DNA from: Haloferax sp. Atlit-12N
GTDB lineage: Archaea > Halobacteriota > Halobacteria > Halobacteriales > Haloferacaceae
Assembly (NCBI RefSeq): GCF_003383095.1
Contig: NZ_PSYW01000003.1
Span: 62,001-126,000 of the forward strand
Reading direction: 5' to 3'
Length of the DNA: 64,000 bases
Made by a program: the position numbers and the translations under genes. Every line of letters starts with the position of its first letter. Positions within the stretch are counted from its first letter, which is position 1. Positions 42,096-51,137 of the stretch are shown piece by piece. The notes under the pieces were generated by a model. That model had not been told where the DNA came from, searched no databases, and saw only the letters and a list, made by a program, of their open reading frames with translations.

Positions 42096-42524
42096 TTAGC
42101 TCATATCCGCGAGCGGACCGAAGTCGTCGACCGGAAGTACCGAATAATCGATCGTAAGCGTGTCTTTCGTCGCTCTGATCTTCCCGACGAACGTCGAGAT
42201 ATCTTCGAGCGATCCCTCGAGAACGAACAATTCCATACAGTGGTGCCCGCCGACATGACTGTGGAAGTTCGACGCAACGATGTCCTCGTACTCGTGGCGA
42301 AGTCGCATCATCTTCTCTTCGACGCTCGTCGTCTCGTAATCGAAGACGACGGTTACGACGCCCATCAGTTCGCGATCTTCGAGTTTCTTGTCCTCGAACT
42401 CACCGAGGAGGTTTCGACTCGCCTCTCGGAGCACTTCGCTCCGGCCAGTATATCCGTGGTCGTCCGAAAACTGGTCGATTCGCTCAAGTAGTTCTTCCGG
42501 CATCGAGACGCTAACGACAGCCAT
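42096..42524 (-). CDS. nikR: NikR-type nickel-responsive regulator
   Basis: 142 residues. N-terminal ribbon-helix-helix ([31 protein letters not shown]) and C-terminal ligand domain with the complete nickel set: His77 (LRHEYED), His88 and His90 (FHSH), Cys96 (HHCMEL). These match E. coli NikR His76/His87/His89/Cys95 one residue later. A TATA-like TTTAATATTTG lies about 27 bases before the ATG. It probably represses nickel import when nickel is sufficient. The gene lies upstream of the ABC importer operon on the same strand, a likely target. Confidence 0.88.
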   Translation of the reverse strand: MAVVSVSMPEELLERIDQFSDDHGYTGRSEVLREASRNLLGEFEDKKLEDRELMGVVTVVFDYETTSVEEKMMRLRHEYEDIVASNFHSHVGGHHCMELFVLEGSLEDISTFVGKIRATKDTLTIDYSVLPVDDFGPLADMS

Positions 42525-42722
42525 ATAACAACTAAGCCGACATCAAATATTAAACCTTATTATTCGATTGGGATGGAGTGATGAAGGGTTCCGACGAGAC
42601 AGCGTCGAACGTCGTTTGGAACGGACACGAGTTTCGGCCACCGGTGAAGCGCAACCAGCACCGTTCTGCCGCGCTGAGTAGCCCGGTCTCAGATACTGTC
42701 ACTGATCTACTCGACTGTCCCC

Positions 42723-43895
42723 CTACGTCTCCCCAAGTGCAACCACGGTTCCGTCCGATTCGGGCATGAAAATCGCCGCTGGAGTCACGATGGCACGACT
42801 GACGCCACCTGGAGTCGTGGTCCATCGCTCTTCCCCGGTTGCTCGAGAGAGCGCGGTGAGTTGCCCTTCGCTTCGGAAGAGAACAGTATCGCCGGCTACA
42901 GTCGGCGCTCCAACCGGGTCTCCGTCTGATTCGTGTGTCCAAGACTCCTCCCCGTTCCAGTCGACCGCGTAGACCGCGTTCCCAGCGGACACGTAAACGT
43001 GCTGACCATCGACCGCGAGGGCCCGTCCCCTCGGACCGCGGACATTGAACGACCACTGGCGTGTGCCATCCGTGTCGAACGCAGTTACGTGTTGGTGACT
43101 CTGCACAACGATTCCCTTCGAATGCGCCACTGGTCCCCCAGTCACGGCACGCGTGTATGCTTCCCATTCTGTGTCACCAGTTGCGGCGTCCAACGCAACC
43201 ACGCCGGTAGACCCCGACTGCGAACCGAGATAGAGCGTGTCGCCGAGAACGGCGACCGGTTCGGTGAACGTTCGTCCACCAGCCGTTGCGCCTACCTGTT
43301 GTGACCACTGCACGGACCCGTCCCATACCGATAGTGCGTGGACCCGGCCGCTCCAATCGGGGACGTAGACCGTTCCACCATCAATCGTGGGTGCCGCCGT
43401 GAGGCGGGCGTCGATGTCGACGAGCCAGTCCTCCTCGCCGTACCGCTTCCGAAATGCGACGATACGACCCTGTTCGAGTCCCCGTTTAGCCGTCACGACG
43501 ATGTGGTCACCAGCTACTGCGGGTGGCCCATTCGGCTCCGAGCGAAGTGGCACCTGCCACCGTTCCTCGCCTGTCGCTGCGCTCAACGAGTGAAGCCGGT
43601 ACCGATGGCGTGCCGTATCGGAAATCGCATCGACGGGGACGTATAGTCGTCCGGCGTCGACTGCCGGTGTTTCAGTAGCGCGTACCTGACTGAGGTCGGT
43701 TTGCCAGACCGTCTTCGGGTCCCTCGGACCCGATGCCACCCGTCGAGTATGACCGGGGTTTCGACCGCTCATCGGCCACGTTCCGTCGACGTCTCCGAGG
43801 TCTCCCGAGGGGCGAGACGGCGAGAGACAGCCAGCAAGCGCAACACCTGTCGAACCGAGGGCTGTAAGGAGTTGGCGGCGCGTGTGGGAGGGCAC
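42723..43895 (-). CDS. PQQ-type beta-propeller lipoprotein (BamB-like)
   Basis: 390 residues from a GTG start. Tat motif THTRR-like HTRRQLLTALGSTGVALAGC at the N-terminus ends in a lipobox cysteine. Then come about seven propeller blades with the repeated A-x-D-x-x-T/D-G-x-x-x-W pattern (LSAATGEERW, LDAATGDTEW, LSRATGEERW). An ATG at 44021 would add 42 residues in front of the Tat signal; this is less likely because the signal must be N-terminal. Anchored outside the cell, probably as a binding scaffold. The base composition looks less GC-rich than most of the window. Confidence 0.75.
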   Translation of the reverse strand: MPSHTRRQLLTALGSTGVALAGCLSPSRPSGDLGDVDGTWPMSGRNPGHTRRVASGPRDPKTVWQTDLSQVRATETPAVDAGRLYVPVDAISDTARHRYRLHSLSAATGEERWQVPLRSEPNGPPAVAGDHIVVTAKRGLEQGRIVAFRKRYGEEDWLVDIDARLTAAPTIDGGTVYVPDWSGRVHALSVWDGSVQWSQQVGATAGGRTFTEPVAVLGDTLYLGSQSGSTGVVALDAATGDTEWEAYTRAVTGGPVAHSKGIVVQSHQHVTAFDTDGTRQWSFNVRGPRGRALAVDGQHVYVSAGNAVYAVDWNGEESWTHESDGDPVGAPTVAGDTVLFRSEGQLTALSRATGEERWTTTPGGVSRAIVTPAAIFMPESDGTVVALGET

Positions 43896-44054
43896 GGCAG
43901 CCAATTCTCTCAGGAAATACGTAACTTCGAGGGTATCCACGAAGCGGTCGGGGTCGTCGGTTGCTTCGAAGCTGAACCCCGGCGCGTCATACGCAACGAG
44001 TATTTGCAAGCGTAGTGGCAAAAATATATGATTATGAGTTCGGATGGTTCTGCT

Positions 44055-44597
44055 ATGAGCCCTCCACTCTCACGTCGTCGGCTACTTTCGCTCAGTAGTT
44101 CAGTCGGAACAGTTGCCCTCACTGGGTGCCTCGGCGTCGTTACAGGAAACGAGGATCAAGTCTGTGCTCCGGGGTATCGTGATGTCGGAGACGCGTTCAC
44201 AAAGCGGTCAATAGTGAACTATCTGAGGTATGCATCGTTGACGGTCCCGCAATCGGTTTCACTTGGTGGAACACTGATAGCGAGACTCACAAACGAGTCC
44301 GCTGACTCACTCACCACACTCGGAAAATCTAGGTATATGATTCAGCAGTTAGGACCGGACGGTACGTGGCGAAATTCCATCGGTGTAGCCGAAGAACACG
44401 AGTGGTCGTCGTCCCAACGGATTCTAGCGCCTGGTGAAGAACTCCAGTGGGAAATGAGACTCCGCGCCAACGAATTTTTAGGCCCGTACCAACGGTGTAC
44501 AACACACGAACCAGCCACGTACCGATTCATCTACTGGGGTTTCTCCGAACACGATGCAGGCATCGCACTCGCTGCACCGTTCGAGATTGTTGAATAG
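44055..44597 (+). CDS. Hypothetical Tat lipoprotein
   Basis: 180 residues. MSPPLSRRRLLSLSSSVG... ends in a lipobox TGC. No known domain was recognised in the rest; it looks like a small beta-rich exported domain (DGTWRNSIGVAEEHEWSSSQRILAPGEELQWEMRL), reminiscent of immunoglobulin-like accessory domains. The ATG at 44055 is preferred over 44028 and 44034 because the TATA-like AAAATATATG near 44020-44028 is about 27-35 bases upstream. It is divergent from the beta-propeller lipoprotein gene and shares its lower GC look. Confidence 0.65.
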   Translation: MSPPLSRRRLLSLSSSVGTVALTGCLGVVTGNEDQVCAPGYRDVGDAFTKRSIVNYLRYASLTVPQSVSLGGTLIARLTNESADSLTTLGKSRYMIQQLGPDGTWRNSIGVAEEHEWSSSQRILAPGEELQWEMRLRANEFLGPYQRCTTHEPATYRFIYWGFSEHDAGIALAAPFEIVE

Positions 44598-44730
44598 CGC
44601 GTGTCTGGTACACTCGTGGTCTGTTTTAGGCGAGGAGGATGTCACTCGCGTGGCGTTGAGATGAGTCGTGTCCCCGCCGGCCGCGCCCACCCTTAAGTAT
44701 CTACTTAGCGAACATTCAAGCGGAATAGAT

Positions 44731-46536
44731 ATGAGCGAGCTAGTGGACGAGGTGGTCGTCCTGTACGTCGACGACGACGAGGACTTCACCGAACTGACGG
44801 CGACGTTCCTCGAACGGGAACACGACCGGTTTCGGGTCGAAACGGCCGCCTCGGTCACCGAGGGGCTCGACCGCGTGGCAGACGCGGAGTTCGACTGCGT
44901 CGTGTCTGACTACGACATGCCCGAGCGCGACGGGTTAGACTTCCTCGAAGCCCTCCGCGAGAACGCGCCGGACCTCCCCTTCATCCTCTTTACTGGCAAA
45001 GGAAGCGAGGAGGTCGCGAGCGATGCAATCTCCGCGGGCGTCACCGACTACCTCCAGAAAGAACACGGGACCAGCCAGTACACCGTGCTCGCTAACCGTA
45101 TCGAAAACGCGGTCGAGCAGTACCGCTCACAGCGCGCGCTCGAGACGAGCGAACAACGCCTTTCGCTGTTCATCGAACAGTCGCCGCTCGGCGTCCTCGA
45201 GTACGACAGCGACTTCCAAATCGTCGGGCTCAACGAGCGCGGTGAGGAGATTCTGGGCTATACCGAATCGGAACTCCGCGACCACAGCTGGGAGCTCATC
45301 GTCGCAGACGACAGTTACGACAACGTCGACGACGTCACGGACCAGCTTGCAGTCGCGGAGGGCGGCTACCACAGCATCGACGAGAACATCCGGAAGGACG
45401 GTGAACACATCCGCTGTGAGTGGCACAACCGAGTCATCACCGACGACAACGGCGAAGTCGTCGGCATCATCTCGCTGTTCCAGGACGTGACCGAGCGAAC
45501 CCACCGTGAGGACGAACTCGAACGGACCAACGCCCTGCTCTCGACGCTCATTCGGTCGCTCCCGGTCGGTGTCCTCGCCGAAAACAGCGACCGGACGGTC
45601 CTCGCGATTAACGAGCGACTGCTCGAACTGTTCGATATCTCGGAACCGCCGACGGAACTCATCGGCGCTGACTGTCGGGAACTGGCGCAGATGGCCAGCG
45701 AATTCGTGGTTGACTCGGAGGGCTTCGTCGAGCGCGTCGACGAGCTGATCGCCGGGGCGGAGTCAGCCCACAACGAGACAGTCGCCCTGACGAACGGTCG
45801 GACGCTCAACCGAAGCTACGAACCGATCGAACTCCCCAAGGGGACCGGACACCTCTGGATGTACCGCGACACGACCGAGCAACGCGAGCGAGAACAACAG
45901 CTCCAGCGCCAAAACGAGCGGCTGAGCGAGTTTGCGAGCGTCGTCAGCCACGACCTCCGGAACCCGCTAAACGTGGCTGCTGGGAACGTGGAACTGGCCC
46001 GCCAAGACCACGAAATCGACCGTCTTGCGACCGCCGCGCGGGCGTTAGACCGCATCGACGACCTCATCGAGGACCTGCTCACACTCGCCCGAAGGGGCGA
46101 CAACGTCGGTGAACTGGAACCGGTGTCCTTGGATCCGCTCGTCTCCAACTGCTGGAGGACCATCGAAACGGCCGGCGCTGAACTCCAGACAGAGTTGACG
46201 GCGACGGTCATCGCCGACCGAAGCCGGCTCCAACAGCTCGTCGAGAACCTCATCAGGAACAGCATCGAACACGGTGGAGAGGGCGTGACGGTGACGGTCG
46301 GTGAACTCCCGGGCGGGTTCTACGTGGAAGACGACGGTGTCGGCATCCCAGTCGAGCGCCGCGACACCATCTTCGAGGCTGGCCGCACAACCTCACGTAC
46401 GGGCACCGGATTCGGGCTCGCTATCGTCAAGCAGGTCGCCGAAGCCCATGGCTGGAACGTTAACGTCGCGGAACCTGACGCACGCGGGGCGCGATTCGAG
46501 ATTACGGGAGTCACGTTCGCTGATATCGACGACTGA
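44731..46536 (+). CDS. Response regulator-PAS-PAS-histidine kinase hybrid
   Basis: 601 residues, soluble. Receiver domain (about 8-125) with Asp pair DDDED, phospho-acceptor Asp in CVVSDYDMP and the Lys of FTGKGSEEV. Then a first PAS domain (about 150-265), a second PAS-like domain (about 280-400), HisKA with His in VVSHDLRNPLNVAAGN (about 425) and HATPase with VEDDGVGIP and GTGFGLAIVKQVAEAHG. It senses an intracellular signal and passes phosphate internally; no partner is adjacent. The ATG at 44731 has a TATA-like TTAAGTATC about 30-38 bases upstream. Confidence 0.9.
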   Translation: MSELVDEVVVLYVDDDEDFTELTATFLEREHDRFRVETAASVTEGLDRVADAEFDCVVSDYDMPERDGLDFLEALRENAPDLPFILFTGKGSEEVASDAISAGVTDYLQKEHGTSQYTVLANRIENAVEQYRSQRALETSEQRLSLFIEQSPLGVLEYDSDFQIVGLNERGEEILGYTESELRDHSWELIVADDSYDNVDDVTDQLAVAEGGYHSIDENIRKDGEHIRCEWHNRVITDDNGEVVGIISLFQDVTERTHREDELERTNALLSTLIRSLPVGVLAENSDRTVLAINERLLELFDISEPPTELIGADCRELAQMASEFVVDSEGFVERVDELIAGAESAHNETVALTNGRTLNRSYEPIELPKGTGHLWMYRDTTEQREREQQLQRQNERLSEFASVVSHDLRNPLNVAAGNVELARQDHEIDRLATAARALDRIDDLIEDLLTLARRGDNVGELEPVSLDPLVSNCWRTIETAGAELQTELTATVIADRSRLQQLVENLIRNSIEHGGEGVTVTVGELPGGFYVEDDGVGIPVERRDTIFEAGRTTSRTGTGFGLAIVKQVAEAHGWNVNVAEPDARGARFEITGVTFADIDD

Positions 46537-46582
46537 GTCTCGCGTCGGAAGTTTTTACAGGTCCCGTGCGGACCGCTGTCAC

Positions 46583-46630
46583 ATGTACTATCACGGCGAA
46601 CCCGGCAGCGCGGCGCGGAGCGTCCGATGA
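46583..46630 (+). CDS. Possible 15-residue leader peptide
   Basis: ATG at 46583 encodes MYYHGEPGSAARSVR and its TGA overlaps the ATG of the next gene in an ATGA. A TATA-like TTTTTACA lies about 30 bases before it, so transcription would start at or near this codon, whereas the next gene's start is 44 bases further. Too short to be sure it is translated. Confidence 0.35.
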   Translation: MYYHGEPGSAARSVR

Positions 46631-47481
46631 CGATTACGAGCGACTGGGGCGAATGGTGGGCCCGAGAGGAACTCAACGGCATCGACGTCGAAGAGGGGGT
46701 CTCGCTGTGGTATCTCGGCGTCGCCGGCTGGGCGATACGGACGCCGGAGACCGCCATCTACATCGACCCCTACTTCAGCACCGAGCGGGACCGCGAGTAC
46801 GTCGCGCGGATGTCGCCGGTGCCGATGGAGCCGCAGTGGGCGGACGCCTGCGACGCGGTCTTCTGCACCCACGACCACCGCGACCACTTCTGGCCGCCCT
46901 CGTTCGGGCCGCTCCTCGACCACGGCGGCGCTGTCCACGCGCCCGTCGAGTGCTTCGAGAACTTCGACGTGAGCGCAATCGACGAGGCGAAGCGGACCGT
47001 CGTCGAACCCGGCGACAGCTACGAGGTCGGCGACCTCACGGTCCACGTCAGAGGCGGGTACGACCCAGACGCCGACGGCACGGTGTCGTACGTTATCGAA
47101 CACGAGACGGGCACCATCTTCCACGGCGGCGACAACCGACCCTGCGAGGCGTTCCACGAGATAGGGGCGGAGTTCGACATCGACCTCGGGATGCTCTCCT
47201 ACGGGACCGACGCCCGCGTCGTCCAAGACGGCGAGGTCATCACGCGCAAACTCTACAACGACGCGGACGAGATGATCGAGGCCGCGAACGCGCTCGGTAT
47301 CGACCGCCTGATTCCCGAGCACTGGCGGCGTTGGCGGTCGATTCACGCCGACCCCGGCGCGCTCTCGAAGGCGGCGACGACGTTCGAGTACCCGCACGTA
47401 ATCGAGGAGGTCGAAGTCGGCGACCGCTTCCGACTCGACCGGCCGGGCGTCGTCCCACCGGCGCGCCTCGGCGGTGAGTGA
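46627..47481 (+). CDS. Metallo-beta-lactamase fold hydrolase (UlaG-like)
   Basis: 284 residues. The metal-binding motif is CTHDHRDHFWP, with further ligands likely in HGGDNRP and PEHW. The start LWYLGVAGWAIRTPETAIYIDPYFS is typical of the UlaG branch, whose known member is L-ascorbate-6-phosphate lactonase. A role as a lactonase or phosphodiesterase on sugar derivatives is possible. It is not linked to a sugar operon here. ATG at 46627 overlaps the end of a possible leader peptide. Confidence 0.85.
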   Translation: MTITSDWGEWWAREELNGIDVEEGVSLWYLGVAGWAIRTPETAIYIDPYFSTERDREYVARMSPVPMEPQWADACDAVFCTHDHRDHFWPPSFGPLLDHGGAVHAPVECFENFDVSAIDEAKRTVVEPGDSYEVGDLTVHVRGGYDPDADGTVSYVIEHETGTIFHGGDNRPCEAFHEIGAEFDIDLGMLSYGTDARVVQDGEVITRKLYNDADEMIEAANALGIDRLIPEHWRRWRSIHADPGALSKAATTFEYPHVIEEVEVGDRFRLDRPGVVPPARLGGE

Positions 47482-47852
47482 ATCTCCAACCCGCCACCGA
47501 GTGCTTCTGCCCTCACGGCGACGTCGCGCAGCGTCCCCACCTCAAGGGCGATGTCGTACTGTACCACAGAAATCGCCGACAGGTCAGTCGGCGCACGGAA
47601 GTTCGACGACGAAGACGCTGGTCGGTTCGTCGTCTTCGGGCCGAGTCGGATGAGTACCGGCACAGGAGTCAGACGGCAGAGTAGCCGGCGTCAAAGCTCC
47701 ATCCTGAAGCGTGAGCCAGTTTTGGATGCAAAGCGGCGTTCGCGCTACTCGAGTGACGTCGAAGGCGGTTGGGGCGACCCGACCGGGAGGAAAGCAGCGG
47801 CGGCCCACGCACGACAGTCCATCGCGACTGGTCGGTAAGCAAGTGCAGAAAA
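47482..47852. other. Intergenic region with no recognised feature
   Basis: 371 bases between the convergent hydrolase and TrmB genes. Reading frames up to about 95 codons exist but lack a promoter, partner or recognisable family. Confidence 0.5.
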
Positions 47853-48917
47853 CTAATCCGATTCCGCATCGCTGACCGACCGAAAGACGACGCGCCGGGC
47901 CTCGAAATCTTCCAAGAACGCCTTCGAGCCACCGACCGTAAACGTGTCGTCAGACGTCTCAACCACGAACGATTCCTGGGTCGGAAAGTCGTTCGAGAAG
48001 GGCCGAACGAGGCTCTGTTTCACCGCCACGATCGTCCCAGTGGTCGTCTCGAACGCCGCGTTGCTCTGGGTGGGGCGGATGTCCATCTCGGCCGTGACGA
48101 CAGCTCCGTCCATCAGATGTAGCGTCGCGTCGAACACCGCGTGACGGAAGCTCGTGAATGTCGCCGGCAGTTGGCTTTTCGACCCGACGTGCACCTGCTC
48201 GCCCATCGGCCAGTAGTTGGCGATAAACGAGTCAAACAACGAGGACACGATGTGCTCCTCAGCGTGGTAGATGGCGTACTCATCGGAGTTCGAGTTCAGT
48301 ATCGCATCTGCCGAGGCGATGATACCGTCACCCCGGTCAACGGTAAGCGTCACTGGTGCCGGGGCGCTCCACGTCTGGATGATACTCGCGGTCGCACCGT
48401 CGATCGAACTCGTGCCGTCGTACTCCGTGACGAGAAGCATACAAAATACTCCCCGACTCTGCGCCTCTCTGAGAGAGTCCTCGACCCGATGAAGAACCGA
48501 TGCGGGAAGTGCGAGAACGAGTTCCGATTCAGCGGCGTCGATCAGCTTGTTGAGCTGAGCGAGTATCGTCCGTCGGGATTTGATGATACTGAACTTCTGC
48601 TGTTCGTAGCTCTCGGAGTCAAACAGGTCCTCTAACTGGGACTCGACGGTCTGTAGTTGGGAAACGAGATTGTCGATGCCCTCTGCGGGCGGAATCGCTC
48701 GTAACTGCGTCGGTTGGACGTGGTCGTCGATTTCGATGAGATCGCGCTCCTCGAGTTTTCCGACGATATCGTACGCGTAACTCTTAGAGATGTCAGCCTC
48801 TTCGGAGACGACACGGATTGTCGTCGCCCCGTTACGGAGTATCGTCACGTATGCTCGCGACTCCTTGTCCGAGAGCCCGATCCTCATGAGGCTGTCCACC
48901 ACCTCGTCTTCCACCAT
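47853..48917 (-). CDS. trmB: TrmB family transcriptional regulator
   Basis: 354 residues. N-terminal winged helix (about 5-75: LMRIGLSDKESRAYVTILRNGATTIRVVSEEADISKSYAYDIVGKLEE), an amphipathic linker, and a C-terminal sugar-binding region. The family controls maltose/trehalose uptake and central sugar metabolism in archaea. The ATG at 48917 is chosen because a TATA-like GATTTATC lies about 30 bases upstream; an in-frame TTG at 48935 is closer to that box than leaderless spacing allows. Neighbouring GH15 and maltodextrin-type ABC genes are the likely targets. Confidence 0.88.
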   Translation of the reverse strand: MVEDEVVDSLMRIGLSDKESRAYVTILRNGATTIRVVSEEADISKSYAYDIVGKLEERDLIEIDDHVQPTQLRAIPPAEGIDNLVSQLQTVESQLEDLFDSESYEQQKFSIIKSRRTILAQLNKLIDAAESELVLALPASVLHRVEDSLREAQSRGVFCMLLVTEYDGTSSIDGATASIIQTWSAPAPVTLTVDRGDGIIASADAILNSNSDEYAIYHAEEHIVSSLFDSFIANYWPMGEQVHVGSKSQLPATFTSFRHAVFDATLHLMDGAVVTAEMDIRPTQSNAAFETTTGTIVAVKQSLVRPFSNDFPTQESFVVETSDDTFTVGGSKAFLEDFEARRVVFRSVSDAESD

Positions 48918-49030
48918 ACCAAAGAGTTCGGCCAAGGCGGGGGATAAATCTTAGTATGAGAGTACAGACAGGGTGCTGTCCGGCGCGTGACTGCCTCGAA
49001 CCCGTTGTTCGAATGTAGCTGTAGCTACCC

Positions 49031-51040
49031 CTACTCGGTGCGGGTACCTCGAGTGACACGGGACGCGTGCGTTGCCAGTCGAATGGCGTGGGACCAACCC
49101 AACGGCGTCGCGCTGTCCGGCGCGCCGGTGTCGAAGAACTGCTCTGGGAGATACCCCGATGGAAGGCACAGACTGCCATCGAGGTCAATTTCGTCGAACA
49201 ACCGGTCCGCCCACTTCTCGGGGTCGTATTCGTCGGTCGACGAGAAGAGTCGGATCGACTTCTCGGCCGCGTACGCGCCCCAGCCAGTCGAGACGGTCCA
49301 AACCTTCTCGCTTTCCTGCCCCCGCCGCCGCCACGTATCGTCCTCGAATCGCGTGAGTCCGGAGATGTCGCCGGTCTCTTTCCAGAGCCTGGAGAACGCG
49401 GTGTGGAGATGGCGTTCGAGCCGCCGCAATCGCGTTTCGCCGATGTCCTCGATGTCCCGATAGGCGAGATGGGCGTCGACGAGTGAGAAGGTAGTGCTGT
49501 CGACTCGGTCGTCCAAGTCACCGTCCCCGTCATCTAATCGGAGCGCGTAGATACCCTCGTCGGGGGCCCATGCCATATCGAGCGCGTCGAAGACCTGCGT
49601 TGCCCGCGTAGCTGCGCGCTCTCTGGTGGTTGCATCGCACGTGACGGCCGCAATCGTACTGTAGGCCTGAACGAACTTCGCGGCGGTGTGCGTGAAACGG
49701 CCATTCGTATTCTCCCACGCGTTTTCGCATACCGTCGGAAAGCAATCGTCTTCCAGCGAGCTGTCGAGCCCATCGACTCCCGACTGTAATGCGCTCTCGA
49801 TGGCCTCGACGGTGACGTTTCGGAGCGACTGTCGGTATGCCGAGAGGTACTCGGCGAGGAAAACGAGGACGCTCGCAGTCTGGTCGGCTTGGTACTGCGT
49901 TTCCGTGCCCTCGATGTGGCCGTTCGCCCAACCCGGCGCGAGCCGGCCGTTCATCGGCCATACTCGGTGGGGCCACCGGCCGTCAGGTAACTGCGTCCGC
50001 AAGTAGAACTCGGCGCTCTGTCGGTGTGCTTCGGCTGCGTCGAACCCGAGTGATTCGTCGGCTTCCAAGAGAAACGTCGAAACTTCTCCGTCGTCTCGAA
50101 ACCACGTGTAACCATAGCCGCCGGAGTACTGGTAGAACGGATCGAAGTCCGGTCCCGCAATTCGGGCCCCAGTCGGTGCGGAGAGTAACTCAAGGACCGA
50201 AAGGTCAGTCGCGACGAGCCGATCCGTGACCGTGGGGTACTGTCCGGCCTGCCGGGCCGTCGCGAGGAGCGCGGCTGAATCGCTGTTGGGTCGTCGCGTC
50301 CGGGTCGCGACCGCAGAGAGCGCATCCGAGCGCGACTGCGTTTCGATGTCCGACAGCAGGGTGACGAGACTAGTCTCACCATCCTCGAAAGCGACGCGGA
50401 CTCCAACACCGCCGGTGAGGCGACTCTCCTCGTACTCTTCGGACGCACCGAACTCCGGAAACGACCGCGATTCCGCGGCGAGTATCTCGTCGAACCGCTC
50501 GAGTACTTGGGGCGTACACTCCACGAACTCAGTCGAGGTGCCGAGATAGTCGTGCTCTCGGTTGTGATACACCTCGACGGCGTCGTCGTGGACGAGCTGC
50601 CCAACGCGCCCATCTCGCCCCTCCGGGCTGATCTCGACGAACCCGGCCAGTTCGATATCTTCGGGTGCACCGTCGCCAAGCTCAAACGCCGTCGTGTGGG
50701 CGAGCCCGTCAGTAACGTCGCGTTGTACCACGTCGAATCCGTCGAGACGGTGCGTCGTCTCGACGAGCGACCGACCCGCTCGGTACGTCTGGCTCCCCGT
50801 GTCGAACGCATCGAACCACTCGACAGCGTCGCCGACACGGACGCCGAAGCGTGAGGACACGATGCCGCCGAATCCCGAAAGTGGGTACGAGTAGTCTCGG
50901 AGCGACCCGGCTGGTGAAACGTGAACGAGGCGTTGGTCCGACCCGCTGAATCTGCCTCGCCGCGTGCGCCGTTCGCCCGGAAATACGTCGGTCGCGTCTT
51001 CGTTCTGCTTGTAATCGTCGAGTGACCGTCGGAGTCCCAT
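49031..51040 (-). CDS. Glycoside hydrolase family 15 (glucoamylase-like)
   Basis: 669 residues, no signal peptide, so it acts on imported oligosaccharides. An N-terminal beta-sandwich (about 1-290) precedes an alpha/alpha toroid. Typical stretches are YGYTWFRDDGEVSTFLLEADESLGF, LPDGRWPHRVWPMNGRLAPGWANGHIEGTETQYQADQTASVL, WENTNGRFTHTAAKF and LGWSHAIRL, which contain the usual acidic catalytic positions. The product would be glucose. The ATG at 51040 has a TATA-like CTTTATCTG about 27 bases upstream; a long extension upstream in the same frame overlaps the divergent ABC gene and is an artefact. TrmB lies downstream. Confidence 0.88.
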   Translation of the reverse strand: MGLRRSLDDYKQNEDATDVFPGERRTRRGRFSGSDQRLVHVSPAGSLRDYSYPLSGFGGIVSSRFGVRVGDAVEWFDAFDTGSQTYRAGRSLVETTHRLDGFDVVQRDVTDGLAHTTAFELGDGAPEDIELAGFVEISPEGRDGRVGQLVHDDAVEVYHNREHDYLGTSTEFVECTPQVLERFDEILAAESRSFPEFGASEEYEESRLTGGVGVRVAFEDGETSLVTLLSDIETQSRSDALSAVATRTRRPNSDSAALLATARQAGQYPTVTDRLVATDLSVLELLSAPTGARIAGPDFDPFYQYSGGYGYTWFRDDGEVSTFLLEADESLGFDAAEAHRQSAEFYLRTQLPDGRWPHRVWPMNGRLAPGWANGHIEGTETQYQADQTASVLVFLAEYLSAYRQSLRNVTVEAIESALQSGVDGLDSSLEDDCFPTVCENAWENTNGRFTHTAAKFVQAYSTIAAVTCDATTRERAATRATQVFDALDMAWAPDEGIYALRLDDGDGDLDDRVDSTTFSLVDAHLAYRDIEDIGETRLRRLERHLHTAFSRLWKETGDISGLTRFEDDTWRRRGQESEKVWTVSTGWGAYAAEKSIRLFSSTDEYDPEKWADRLFDEIDLDGSLCLPSGYLPEQFFDTGAPDSATPLGWSHAIRLATHASRVTRGTRTE

Positions 51041-51137
51041 ACACCTACTGGCCACAGAGTTCAGATAAAGTTCTTGTGATATCTCAAAGATAATCCCTAA
51101 AGTATAAGTGGCCCTATTTTGATGAACAATTCGGACG

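Noticed and set aside
47551-47838. 95-codon plus-strand frame
   Set aside because: The first part looks mildly haloarchaeal (acidic) but no family or promoter was found, and it turns Arg/Ser-rich.
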